Notes: a model not told the origin generated them from the letters alone. A DNA stretch of 64,000 nt from an uncultured Clostridia bacterium (GCA_934133165.1 CAKPAW010000003.1:75018-139017), one strand, 5' to 3'; shown: positions 47,918-56,862, counted from the first letter of the stretch. A program made the numbers and translations.

Positions 47918-48454
47918 ATGGAATCTTTTGATGTACTTAATGAATATGGTGAATTTACAGGGAAAATAGCAACTAGGGAGGAATGTCATAAAAATGGTTA
48001 TTGGCATAGAGCAGTATATGCCTTTATTATTGATAATAATGGAAATGTATTGTTACAAAAAAGAAGTGCAAATAAAAAATTATGGCCTAATATGTGGGAT
48101 GTAACAGTAGGTGGTCATGTAGATAGTGGAGAATTTGGAAGACAAGCTCTAATAAGAGAAACTAAAGAAGAATTAGGAATTGAAATATCAGATGAAGATA
48201 TTAAATACTTAGTTGGTTCAACATCAATAAATGAACAAGGAGATATAATAAATAAACATTATAATGAATGCTATTTAATTACAAAAAACATTGATGTTTC
48301 AAATGTAGTAATCCAAAAAGAAGAGGTATCAGAAGTTAAATATTTTTCTAGAGAAGAACTAATAAAAAGAATAGACAATAATTATGAAGGTTTAACTGAA
48401 AAAATCGGTGCATGGAACTTCTTGAAGAAGATTTTAGAAAGATATGCTATATAA
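47918..48454 (+). CDS. NUDIX hydrolase
   Basis: A 178-residue Nudix protein with the box GGHVDSGEFGRQALIRETKEELGIEI (residues about 68-93), matching GX5EX7REUXEEXGU. The start EYGEFTGKIATREECHKNGYWHRAVYAFI resembles the isopentenyl-diphosphate isomerase-like or YfcD-like subgroup. The substrate is unknown. AAAGGAG precedes the start. It lies among other small nucleotide-related genes. Confidence 0.88.
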   Translation: MESFDVLNEYGEFTGKIATREECHKNGYWHRAVYAFIIDNNGNVLLQKRSANKKLWPNMWDVTVGGHVDSGEFGRQALIRETKEELGIEISDEDIKYLVGSTSINEQGDIINKHYNECYLITKNIDVSNVVIQKEEVSEVKYFSREELIKRIDNNYEGLTEKIGAWNFLKKILERYAI

Positions 48455-48468
48455 TTGGAGGACATATT

Positions 48469-48765
48469 ATGAAAATAATAACATTATGTGGAAGTTTAAA
48501 GTTTCAAAAAGAAATGATGGAAATAGCAGAAAAAATGGCTTTAGAAGGTAATTGCATTCTTGCACCCGTTTATCCCGTGTTAGAAAATTATGAGAGAACA
48601 GATGAACAATTGGAAAAATTGAAAGAAGCTCATTTTAAAAGAATAGAACTATCAGATGCTATATTTGTAATAAATAAAAATAATTATATTGGAAAAAGTA
48701 CAAATTTAGAAATTGAATTTGCAAAAAAACTAGGAAAAGAAATTATGTATTTAGAACAAGATTAG
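48469..48765 (+). CDS. Nucleoside 2-deoxyribosyltransferase-like protein
   Basis: A 98-residue protein with the fold pattern of short NDT-like/DUF4406 proteins: TLCGSLKFQKEMMEIAEKMALEG at the N-terminus, HFKRIELSDAIFVINKNNYIGKSTNLEIEFAKKLGKEI at the C-terminus. The N-terminal GS and the late Glu fit a nucleotide-binding pocket. The start at 48469 is set by GGAGG eight bases upstream; longer readings overlap the Nudix gene. Substrate not known. Confidence 0.75.
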   Translation: MKIITLCGSLKFQKEMMEIAEKMALEGNCILAPVYPVLENYERTDEQLEKLKEAHFKRIELSDAIFVINKNNYIGKSTNLEIEFAKKLGKEIMYLEQD

Positions 48766-48801
48766 AGAGACAAATAGTAATTTGAAAGGAGATGAATTTT
48801 C

Positions 48802-49236
48802 TTGATAGAGATAAAGTTTAATAGTGATGAAAAATTTGATAAATTAATAAGCACAAATTTACATGCATACAATAGAAATAAATGTGAATGGATAAAAGAA
48901 AATACAGAGGTTAAACCATCTAAAGGTAAATATTACAATTATGGAGTTTATGAGAATAATGAATTAATAGGAGGAGCAGTAGGAACTATAAGATTTGGGT
49001 GGTATTTTTTAGAAGAATTATGGGTTGATGAGAAATATAGAGGAAAAAATATAGGAAGTACACTTATAGAAAAAGTAGAAGAATGTGCAAAATCAAATCG
49101 AGCATTAGGTGTAAGAATGGAAACTTGGAACTTTCAAGCAAGAGGATTTTATGAGAAAAAAGGTTATAAAGTATATGCAACATTTGAAGATTGTCCTCCC
49201 GGAACAATAGACTATCTTTTAAAAAAAAGATTTTAA
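48802..49236 (+). CDS. GNAT-family N-acetyltransferase
   Basis: A 144-residue acetyltransferase. The acetyl-CoA binding motif A is ELWVDEKYRGKNIGSTLIEKVEECAK (about residues 72-97), followed by VRMETWNFQARGFYEKKGYKVYATFED. A TTG at 48802 is the start, 11 bases after AAAGGAG. An ATG at 48792 is in another frame. The acceptor is unknown. Confidence 0.85.
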   Translation: MIEIKFNSDEKFDKLISTNLHAYNRNKCEWIKENTEVKPSKGKYYNYGVYENNELIGGAVGTIRFGWYFLEELWVDEKYRGKNIGSTLIEKVEECAKSNRALGVRMETWNFQARGFYEKKGYKVYATFEDCPPGTIDYLLKKRF

Positions 49237-49264
49237 AATAATAAGAGAAATTACAATTTATATG

Positions 49265-49297
49265 AAAGATTAGATTTAAATTGTCTAATCTTTTTTG
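49265..49297 (+). terminator. Terminator after the GNAT gene
   Basis: AAAGATTAGA (49265-49274) pairs with TCTAATCTTT (49284-49293), followed by TTT. Confidence 0.8.
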
Positions 49298-49374
49298 TAT
49301 TATAGATATTAAACTAATTTTCATTATGAATATTCTATATTTTATTGCATAAAATAAGTAATAAAATTTGATTA

Positions 49375-49424
49375 ATTCCCTAAAAATAAAAAAAATTGAC
49401 TTTTCGGGAATAGATTGTTATAAT
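49375..49424 (+). promoter_or_regulatory. Promoter with flanking dyad for the AAA ATPase gene
   Basis: TTGACT (49396-49401), 17-base spacer, TATAAT (49419-49424). ATTCCC upstream and GGGAAT in the spacer (49406-49411) form a spaced inverted repeat around the -35 box, a possible operator. Confidence 0.65.
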
Positions 49425-49443
49425 AATTATAGAGGTGGAGTAA

Positions 49444-50637
49444 ATGAAAATAATTGATAGAGATATGTATTTAAATACAATGATAAGAGTAATTGATACT
49501 CCTGATATTAAAGTGATAACAGGAGTAAGAAGATCGGGAAAATCTAAATTATTAGAGTTATTAAAAAAATATATCGAAAAGAATATTGATAATTCCAATA
49601 TAATTCATATCAACTATAATTTAAAGAAATTTGATAATTTATTGATTGGAGATAAATTATATAATTATATAGATGGTAATTTTGATGAAAGCAAAGAAAA
49701 TTATGTATTAATTGATGAAATACAAAAATGTAATGGTTTTGAAGATGTAATAAATAGCATACATGCAGAAGAAAAATATCATATATATATTACAGGTTCA
49801 AATGCATTCTTATTATCAAGTGATTTAGCAACATTATTTACAGGTAGAACTTTCGAAATTAAAATATATCCCTTTTCTTTTGAAGAATATATGAAATATT
49901 TTAATTATGATAATCAATATCTAGCATTTAATACATTTATGCAAGATGGAGGAATGTCAGGTTCCTATTTATATAAAGAATTAGTTGATAAAAATAATTA
50001 TTTAAGTGATATTTATAATACATTAATATTAAGAGATATTGTTCAAAAATATAATATAAAAAATGAAGATTTATTAAAAAAATTAAGCGATTATTTATTA
50101 GATAATGTTTCTAATCTAACATCTTCAACTAAAATAGAAAATTTATTAAAATCTAGTAATCAAACAGCAGATCATAAAACAATTGCTAAATATATTGAAT
50201 ACTTGTGTAATGCATATGCGTTTTATAAAGTACGCAGATATGATATAAAAGGAAAAAAATATTTGAATACTCAAGATAAATATTATTTAGTAGATACATC
50301 ATTTAGAAGAGCAATTTTAGGTAGAAAAAATGAAGATTATGGAAGAATACTTGAAAATATTGTAGCAATTGAATTATTACGTAGAGGATATGAAATATAT
50401 GTTGGAAATTTGTATGAAAAAGAAGTTGATTTTGTAGCTATGAAAAATGATGAACAAATATATATTCAAGTAACAGATAATTTGGAAAGTGAAAAAGTAT
50501 TGAATAGAGAAATAACACCATTATTAAATATAAGAGATGGGTATAAAAAAATAATTATTGCAAAACTAAATCATGAAGGTTATATTAAAGAAGGAATAGA
50601 AATTATTGATATAGCAGATTGGTTATTAAATAAATAA
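49444..50637 (+). CDS. AAA ATPase with DUF4143 (AAA_14 type)
   Basis: A 397-residue archaeal/bacterial AAA_14 family ATPase. Walker A is TGVRRSGKSKLLELL (about residues 25-39), Walker B YVLIDEIQKCNGFEDVI, and the following TGSNAFLLSSDLATLFTGRTFEI is typical. The C-terminal DUF4143 domain has ENIVAIELLRRGYEIYVGN and EVDFVAMKN, a PD-(D/E)XK-like nuclease fold in this family. Such genes are mobile and patchily distributed; their function is unsettled. AGAGGTGGAG precedes the start. Its end sits 16 bases before the histidine-phosphatase remnant, whose N-terminus is missing. Confidence 0.85.
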   Translation: MKIIDRDMYLNTMIRVIDTPDIKVITGVRRSGKSKLLELLKKYIEKNIDNSNIIHINYNLKKFDNLLIGDKLYNYIDGNFDESKENYVLIDEIQKCNGFEDVINSIHAEEKYHIYITGSNAFLLSSDLATLFTGRTFEIKIYPFSFEEYMKYFNYDNQYLAFNTFMQDGGMSGSYLYKELVDKNNYLSDIYNTLILRDIVQKYNIKNEDLLKKLSDYLLDNVSNLTSSTKIENLLKSSNQTADHKTIAKYIEYLCNAYAFYKVRRYDIKGKKYLNTQDKYYLVDTSFRRAILGRKNEDYGRILENIVAIELLRRGYEIYVGNLYEKEVDFVAMKNDEQIYIQVTDNLESEKVLNREITPLLNIRDGYKKIIIAKLNHEGYIKEGIEIIDIADWLLNK

Positions 50638-50653
50638 TATGATTTGCAAATAA

Positions 50654-51116
50654 TATAATACAGTTATTACTTATTTAATTGAAAATGATATTGAAGAAGA
50701 ATTTAAAAATACAAGTATTAATAATTTGCCTATTAATTTAGATAATAATTTAAGTGAAAGAAAATTAGGAAACTTAAAAGAACTAGGAGAATTCATGAAG
50801 GATAAAAATACAAGAGATCCTTCACAAGAACAACTATTAGATAGAAAATTTAAAACTTCTGATGGAGAAAGTGCAGAAGATACAAGAAAAAGAATGACAG
50901 AATTTTTTGATAGAATATTAAAAGAATATGAAGGAAAGAAAATTGCAGTTGTAAGTCACCGGAGGTTCGATAAAATTTTTTCTATTAAATTGGTGCAAAG
51001 TAAATAAAGATGTTAAGTTAGTATATAATGATACCATTTTAGATATAACATCACCTTGCTTATTGAAAATGACATTTAGAAAAAATGAATTAGTGAATTT
51101 AGAACAAATAAAATAG
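50654..51116 (+). pseudogene. Histidine-phosphatase remnant: N-terminus lost, +1 frameshift
   Basis: The open frame from 50654 contains the middle of a phosphoglycerate-mutase-like histidine phosphatase (NLSERKLGNLKELGEFM, FKTSDGESAEDTRKRMTEF). The RHG catalytic start of the family is absent, and no good start codon with SD is seen; a TTG at 50726 is possible. At 50960 one extra C precedes GGA: AGT CAC CGGA GGT. Removing it yields KIAVVSHGGSIKFFLLNWC, the conserved second-His motif, and an open frame to 51116. The zero frame stops at 51005-51007. Probably decayed after insertion of the ATPase gene, although the frameshift matches those in priA and recD2. Confidence 0.75.
50960..50963 (+). other. 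+1 frameshift site CGGA in the histidine-phosphatase remnant
   Basis: Zero frame AGT CAC CGG AGG TTC; skipping C gives AGT CAC GGA GGT TCG, the VSHGGS motif. Confidence 0.75.
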
Positions 51117-51171
51117 TGACGTCACCAAATAACAAATCTCTCATATTATATGTTAAAGGAGACATATAAAT

Positions 51172-51528
51172 ATGGGAGATTTTATTTTTAATACAATACT
51201 TTGGACATTGGCTTTATATGGTTTATTTGAAATTATAAAAACAATAATAAATATATATACATATACAAACTTAAAATCAGACGGAATATATGTTATAGTT
51301 GCTGTAAAAAATCAAGAAAATAAAATAGAGGGATTTTTAAGAAATTTCTTATTTAGGATAATTTATGGAAAAGAAGAAAATATAAAAGATATTATAGTAG
51401 CAGATTTAGACTCAAATGATGAAACACTAAATATATTAAATAGATTAGAGAAGGAATACAAAAATATAAAAGTTTCAAATTGGAAAGAATGTAAGGAAAT
51501 AATAGAAAGTATAAAAATGACGCACTAA
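51172..51528 (+). CDS. Small membrane-anchored protein resembling a glycosyltransferase start
   Basis: A 118-residue protein with one N-terminal membrane segment (about 5-22) and a short domain with GT-A-like features (IYVIVAVKNQENKIEGFLRN, DIIVADLDSNDETLNILNRL, KVSNWKECKEII). It lacks the rest of a glycosyltransferase and the catalytic DXD region is only suggestive. The last codons (MTH) and TAA stop lie in a GACGC-type REP boundary, so the C-terminus may have been reshaped by the repeat. RBS AAAGGAGA. Confidence 0.6.
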   Translation: MGDFIFNTILWTLALYGLFEIIKTIINIYTYTNLKSDGIYVIVAVKNQENKIEGFLRNFLFRIIYGKEENIKDIIVADLDSNDETLNILNRLEKEYKNIKVSNWKECKEIIESIKMTH

Positions 51529-51540
51529 TTAACAAAGAGT

Positions 51541-51587
51541 ACCAAAAGGGACAGATGACGCAAAAAGAAACGTCCCTAATGCGTCAT
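51541..51587 (-). repeat. GACGC-type REP-like element before recD2
   Basis: Reads CCAAAAGGGACAGATGACGC, then AAAAAGAAACGTCCCTAATG and CGTCAT. The outer ATGACGCA at 51517-51524 pairs with TGCGTCAT at 51580-51587. It supplies the last codons and stop of the preceding gene. Confidence 0.88.
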
Positions 51588-51603
51588 TTTTAATAAATGT
51601 GTG

Positions 51604-51632
51604 AGAAAGGTTGTAAAAGCCTTTCTTTTTTG
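51604..51632 (+). terminator. Terminator before recD2
   Basis: AGAAAGG (51604-51610) pairs with CCTTTCT (51620-51626), then a run of T. Confidence 0.75.
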
Positions 51633-51672
51633 ATAGAATAAGAAAAGATTTGAATAAGAAAAGAGGACTATT

Positions 51673-53881
51673 TTGGAACTAACAGGAGAAGTAAAAGAAA
51701 TTATTTATCAAAATGAAGTAAATAGTTATACAGTAGCAGAATTTGAAACTGACGAAGAAGAAATAACAATAGTAGGGTACCTTCCATTTATAAATGTTGG
51801 AGATACCCTAAAATTAGTTGGCAAAATAGTTACTCATCAAGATTATGGAGAGCAGTTTAAAGTAGATACATTTGAAAAGACAATGCCAAAAAGTTTAAGT
51901 TCTTTAGAAAGATATTTAGCAAATGGAACAATAAAAGGTGTTGGACCTGCAACTGCTAAAAAAATAGTTGATACATTTGGAGAAGAAACACTTCATGTGT
52001 TAAAATTTGAACCAGAAAAACTTTCAAATATAAAAGGAATAAACAAAGAAAAGGCGATAGCTATATCTGAAACTTTTTTAGAAAACTGGGAGTTATGGCA
52101 AATAGTAGGGTATTTAGAAAAATTTGGAATAGGCGTCCAAAATGCTAAAAATGTATATAAAAAATTAGGCTCAAATGCGATAGACGAAATAGAAAAAAAT
52201 CCATACATATTAATAGATGTTGCAAACAATGTAGATTTCAAAAAAATAGATAAAATTGCAATAGAAAATGGTACAAGTTTAGATTATGCAGAAAGAATAA
52301 AATGCGGTATAAAGTATGCAATAAATATAGCATGTACCAATGGACATTGCAGAGTTCAAAAACAAAATTTGATTACTTTTTGTAGAGAATTATTAAATGT
52401 AACTGAAGAAGAAATAGAAGAAAATATAATAACATTGAAAGTATTAAATCAAATAGTAGAAGAAAATGATTGGCTATATTTAACAGCATTTTATACAGCA
52501 GAACAAAACATAGCAGAAAAAATACAAGTATTAATACAATCCAAAAACATTAAAAAAATAGAAAATATAAAAAAAGAACTAAAAACTATAGAAAAAAAAT
52601 CAGATATAGAATTATCTGAAAAACAAAAAGAAGCGGTAGAAGCAATTAATGAAAATAATGTGTGCATTATTACTGGTGGACCAGGTACAGGAAAAACAAC
52701 AATTATAAAAACTGTAATAGAACTATATGAAAAACAAGGCAAGAAAGTTGTACTTTGTGCTCCAACAGGAAGAGCAGCAAAACGTATGACAGAAACTACT
52801 GGAAAAGAAGCAAAAACTTTGCACAGACTATTAGAAATAGGAAAGCAAGATGAAGAAAATAAACTAGAAACAGTAGATAGAGAATTAGCACCTCTAGATG
52901 CAGATGTTGTAATTGCAGATGAAATGTCAATGGTAGATATTTTTATTATGAATTATTTAGTAAAAGCATTGTACCAAGGAACAAAATTAGTATTAGTAGG
53001 AGACGTAGACCAGCTACCTTCAGTTGGACCGGGAAGCATACTAAAAGATATGATAAATTCTAAAAAAATAACTACAATTACATTAAATAAAATCTTTAGA
53101 CAAGCTGCAAAAAGCAAAATAATACTAAATTCACACAGAGTAAACGAAGGAGAAAACTTCTTAAAAAAAGAAGATATAGAAAATGAAGAGTTAAATGAAG
53201 ACTTTTTCTACATAAATGAAATAAATCAAGAAAAGATACTACATCAAGTAATAACACTATGCAATGGTAGATTAAAGAACTACGGAGATTACGATTTTTT
53301 CAAAAACATACAAGTAATTACTCCTACAAAAAAAGGAATGCTTGGAACAAAAGAACTAAACAAAACTTTGCAGAAATATTTAAATCCATTACAAGAAAGT
53401 TTACTTGAAAAACAAATAGGGGATACTATATATAGAGAACAAGATAGAGTAATGCAAATAAAGAACAATTATGATATCTTTTGGGAAAGAACAAATCCTG
53501 AATATGAAACAGGTTCTGGTGTGTTTAACGGAGAGTTAGGTACTATAATAAAAATAGATGATATAGAAAAGTCAGTAAAAATTAAATTTGATGATGAAAA
53601 AGAGGCATGGTATAGTTATCAAGATTTAGACCAAATAGAGCACTCATATGCAATAACGATTCACAAAGCACAACGGAAGTGAGTTTGATGTTGTAATAAT
53701 GATAGTGCCACAATCATCACCAATGCTACTTACAAGAAACTTGCTATATACAGGAATGACAAGAGCTAAAAAAATGCTAATAGTAATAGGAAATAGCAAT
53801 ATTATAGACTTTATGATAAAAAATGCGGACATAAAAAAGAGAAACACAGGTTTAGAAGAAAAATTAAGAAATATATTATAA
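51673..53881 (+). CDS. recD2: RecD2-type SF1 helicase, with a +1 frameshift
   Basis: RecD2 is a 5'-3' DNA helicase outside RecBCD. Two frames give one 735-residue protein. The first (51673-53682) has the OB domain, helix-hairpin-helix repeats (GTIKGVGPATAKKI, SNIKGINKEKAI), Walker A TGGPGTGKTT, DEMSMVD and GDVDQLPSVGPG, and reaches ITIHKAQ. The second completes GSEFDVVIMIVPQSSPMLL and the motif VI region LYTGMTRAKK. At the join one extra C precedes GGA: CAA CGGA AGT (53674-53677); the zero frame stops one codon later. The split falls inside the conserved HKAQGSEFD motif, so the truncated form should be inactive. Start TTG at 51673 with SD GAGG. Confidence 0.9.
53674..53677 (+). other. +1 frameshift site CGGA in recD2
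   Basis: Zero frame GCA CAA CGG AAG TGA; skipping C gives GCA CAA GGA AGT GAG TTT GAT, the conserved AQGSEFD. Confidence 0.8.
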
Positions 53882-53916
53882 ATAAAAATAGGGGCTTAAA
53901 AGAAAGGAAAAGAAAA

Positions 53917-54597
53917 ATGAAAACTTTTATAAAAGCTTCTATTTTTTTAATAAAAAGACTGGAGGGGCTAGTGTTTCCACCATGTTGTCTAATATGTGGA
54001 AAACTATTAAGCAAAATATGTTGCGAAGACTGTGAAAAACGTATATATGATAAGCTAAATTTAAAAATAGAAAGTAAAAACAAAAAAGAATATTATTTTG
54101 AAAAGCATATTTATTTATTTACCTACAAAGATGAAATAAGAAACTTGATATTAGACTATAAATTTAATGATAAATCATATCTTTACGAATTATTTTCAAA
54201 AATTATTACAAAAAATAAAAAAATATGTGGAATTTTAGAAAAGTATGATATAATAATTCCAGTTCCAATACATAAAAGAAGAAAACAAAAAAGAGGATAC
54301 AATCAAAGTGAACTAATAACAAGGCAAATAAGTAAAAAAATACCAAGTTTAGTACATGAAAGTACAGCAATTCAAAAAATAAAACACAATATAGAACAAA
54401 GTTCTTTAAGTAAAGAACAACGAAAACAAAATGTAAAAGATGTATATAAAATTGTAAATAAAGAAAAAATAGAAAATAAAAATATAGTGTTATTTGACGA
54501 TATATACACAACAGGTAACACTGTAAATGAAATATCAAAAATATTAAAACAAAATGGAGCAAATAAAATTTTAGTTTTAACAATAGCAAAAGATTAA
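53917..54597 (+). CDS. comF: ComF-family phosphoribosyltransferase-like protein
   Basis: ComFC-type proteins take part in DNA uptake for transformation. The 226-residue protein has an N-terminal zinc finger (CCLICGKLLSKICCEDC, about 25-41) and a PRTase fold: PVPIHKRRKQKRGYNQSELI and IVLFDDIYTTGNTVNEISKIL, the PRPP loop. No comFA is visible nearby. The SD is AGAAAGGA. With recD2, radA, prepilin peptidase and prepilins it hints at competence, though key DNA-uptake genes are not in the window. Confidence 0.9.
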   Translation: MKTFIKASIFLIKRLEGLVFPPCCLICGKLLSKICCEDCEKRIYDKLNLKIESKNKKEYYFEKHIYLFTYKDEIRNLILDYKFNDKSYLYELFSKIITKNKKICGILEKYDIIIPVPIHKRRKQKRGYNQSELITRQISKKIPSLVHESTAIQKIKHNIEQSSLSKEQRKQNVKDVYKIVNKEKIENKNIVLFDDIYTTGNTVNEISKILKQNGANKILVLTIAKD

Positions 54598-54612
54598 AGA
54601 AGGTGGAGTGAA

Positions 54613-56580
54613 ATGGAAGATTTAGTTGAAAGCATATTAGATTATATTAGAGCAGATTATACAGATTATGCGGTTATGATTAATGGTGAATGGGGAAGCG
54701 GAAAAACTTACTTTTGGAATCATAAAATACGTAATAAAATAGAGTCTATGCAATTGAATGGGAAAAGATATAAAACAATATACATGTCTTTATATGGAAT
54801 ATCTAATCTAGAAGAAATAAGTAAAAAGATATTCATTGAAACTACACAATTAATGGATAAAAATCTAAAAAAATATATGGATTCAAAAGGTCAAGTAAAC
54901 ATTCCAGAATATGCAAAAACAGGACTAGATATGGCAAATCTTTTTGGGGTTACACAAAATGGAGATAAACTAGACTATTCAGACTTTTTTGCAACAGATG
55001 ATAAAGTATTATGCTTTGACGACCTAGAAAGAGCTAATGTAGATGTTATAGATATATTGGGTTATATTAACAATTTCGTAGAACATGACCATATAAAAAC
55101 AATAATTATTTGTAATGAAAAAGAATTATCTACAAAACTAAAAAGTAGCAACCTAGAAATGAAAACATTTATTGCTACATATCTTTTAGACAAAGAAGGA
55201 GATTTAGTAAAGAAAACAGATAAGCCAATGGTAGAGAGAATTCAGGACACAATAGAATATGTTTTCGATAAAGCAAATGATTATGAAAGAATTAAAGAGA
55301 AATTAATAGGTGAAACTTTTGAATATGCCCCAGAATTCAACTACATTATAAATGGTATATTAATGAGATATGAAAAATATCCAGAACTAATTAGATTTTT
55401 AAGAGAAAACACAAATCTTATAATTTCAACATTTAATAAAAGTGGAACTAGAAATTTAAGAATTTTAAAACATGCATTAAATGATTTCAAGAAAATATTT
55501 GATATGGTAAATAAATCTTATCCAAACACAAACCATAGAGTAATGCAGACAATGCTTATATTTACAATAGCCATTTCATTTGAAATAAAAGCTGGTAAAG
55601 TAACAAAAGATAAATTTATAAATATAAATAGTAATGAGGAATATAAGGCAATACTTGTTTCATCAAGAGTATTTATGGACAATAGACAATTTTATATAAA
55701 AGAATTCGATAACAATTATTATTATAACTTTAAAGCTGAATATCGTTTCTTCAAATTTATTGAAATCTACATCCGTACACGTATATTTGATATGAGAGTA
55801 TTTAAAGATAATATGGAAGTAATTATAAATACAATAGACACAGATAAACTTCCAGCGTATAAAAGATTACTTACAGAGGAATATTGGAAAATAGCAGATG
55901 ATCAGTTTAATGGTATAATAGAAGAAATTATAGAAGATGTCAAAAATGGGAAAATAAAACCAATAGAAATAGTAAAAATATTTGCATATTTTAGCTATTT
56001 CATAAAAAGAAATTTAATAGATTATGATATAAAATCAATAAAAACAACTTTTTTAAATGGTATAAATATTTCATCACTTACTGCAGAATATTGTGATAAT
56101 GTAGAAGAGGAATTAGACCAAATTTCTGTTGAAGAAGTTGGAACAGATATGGAAGAAGTAGTAAAATACTTTAATGATGTAAATGAAAAATTGAAAGATA
56201 AAATGTATGCTGAAAAAGCAGAAGAAATATTTAAAAATATCCCAATGAAAATGGAAGTATTTTATGATAAATTTGCTAAAGAATGTATGAACGTTCCAAT
56301 TTTCAAATATTATGATGTATTCCAAATGTTCCAAAGAATTTCATGTGCAAGCAATGAGGATATAGTAACAATAAAAGAAATGCTTGCAGATAGAGCAAAA
56401 AAATATACTAAAGAAATAGAACCAGAAATAAAGAATATTAAGAAATTGAAACAAATTGTAGATGAATATATTGAAGGAAAAGAACCAACAATAAAAATTG
56501 TTATGTTAGAAGAATTTGCTAAAGAATTAGAAAATATAATAGATTTGTACAAACCAAATTTTCTAAGTAAAAAAGACTAA
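54613..56580 (+). CDS. KAP-like P-loop NTPase, possible defence protein
   Basis: A 655-residue NTPase. Walker A is INGEWGSGKTYFW (Lys31), and Walker B VLCFDDLERANVDVIDILGYIN (about 132-153), followed by KTIIICNEKEL. This layout fits the KAP family of STAND-like NTPases, members of which occur as standalone antiphage or prophage-exclusion genes. No membrane segments are obvious, unlike classical KAP proteins. The C-terminal 400 residues are helical and unrecognised. AAGGTGGAG precedes the start. It is followed by a terminator that is part of the duplicated pilin unit. A defence role is inference. Confidence 0.75.
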   Translation: MEDLVESILDYIRADYTDYAVMINGEWGSGKTYFWNHKIRNKIESMQLNGKRYKTIYMSLYGISNLEEISKKIFIETTQLMDKNLKKYMDSKGQVNIPEYAKTGLDMANLFGVTQNGDKLDYSDFFATDDKVLCFDDLERANVDVIDILGYINNFVEHDHIKTIIICNEKELSTKLKSSNLEMKTFIATYLLDKEGDLVKKTDKPMVERIQDTIEYVFDKANDYERIKEKLIGETFEYAPEFNYIINGILMRYEKYPELIRFLRENTNLIISTFNKSGTRNLRILKHALNDFKKIFDMVNKSYPNTNHRVMQTMLIFTIAISFEIKAGKVTKDKFININSNEEYKAILVSSRVFMDNRQFYIKEFDNNYYYNFKAEYRFFKFIEIYIRTRIFDMRVFKDNMEVIINTIDTDKLPAYKRLLTEEYWKIADDQFNGIIEEIIEDVKNGKIKPIEIVKIFAYFSYFIKRNLIDYDIKSIKTTFLNGINISSLTAEYCDNVEEELDQISVEEVGTDMEEVVKYFNDVNEKLKDKMYAEKAEEIFKNIPMKMEVFYDKFAKECMNVPIFKYYDVFQMFQRISCASNEDIVTIKEMLADRAKKYTKEIEPEIKNIKKLKQIVDEYIEGKEPTIKIVMLEEFAKELENIIDLYKPNFLSKKD

Positions 56581-56636
56581 TGAATAAATGTAACTTTAAC
56601 TAAAAAATATTTGAATTGAATAAAGATAAGTTGATA

Positions 56637-56678
56637 AAACCACTAAATTATAAATAAATGTAATTTGGTGGTTTTTGT
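56637..56678 (+). terminator. Terminator, copy 1 of the duplicated unit
   Basis: AAACCACTAAATTA (56637-56650) pairs with TAATTTGGTGGTTT (56661-56674), then TTG. Nearly identical in sequence and context to 57777-57818. Confidence 0.85.
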
Positions 56679-56733
56679 TTTAAACGAAAATAATAAAAAA
56701 TAAGTAATAATAAATATTTATAAATAAAAACTA

Positions 56734-56762
56734 TTGACTTAGTAAAAATTTATATGTAAAAT
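56734..56762 (+). promoter_or_regulatory. Promoter for prepilin paralog 1
   Basis: TTGACT (56734-56739), 17-base spacer, TAAAAT (56757-56762). Confidence 0.6.
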
Positions 56763-56862
56763 TATTTAAATAAAAGTAATAACTTATAAACATAATATTA
56801 TTTAATAATTTGACCAATTTTTGGAGACACTAAAGTAAAAAATGAAGGAGGAACAAAAGAAA

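Noticed and set aside
50641..50725. Intact 5' end of the histidine phosphatase
   Set aside because: The open frame begins after a TAA at 50651-50653 and lacks the RHG motif, so the N-terminus is missing, not just misannotated.
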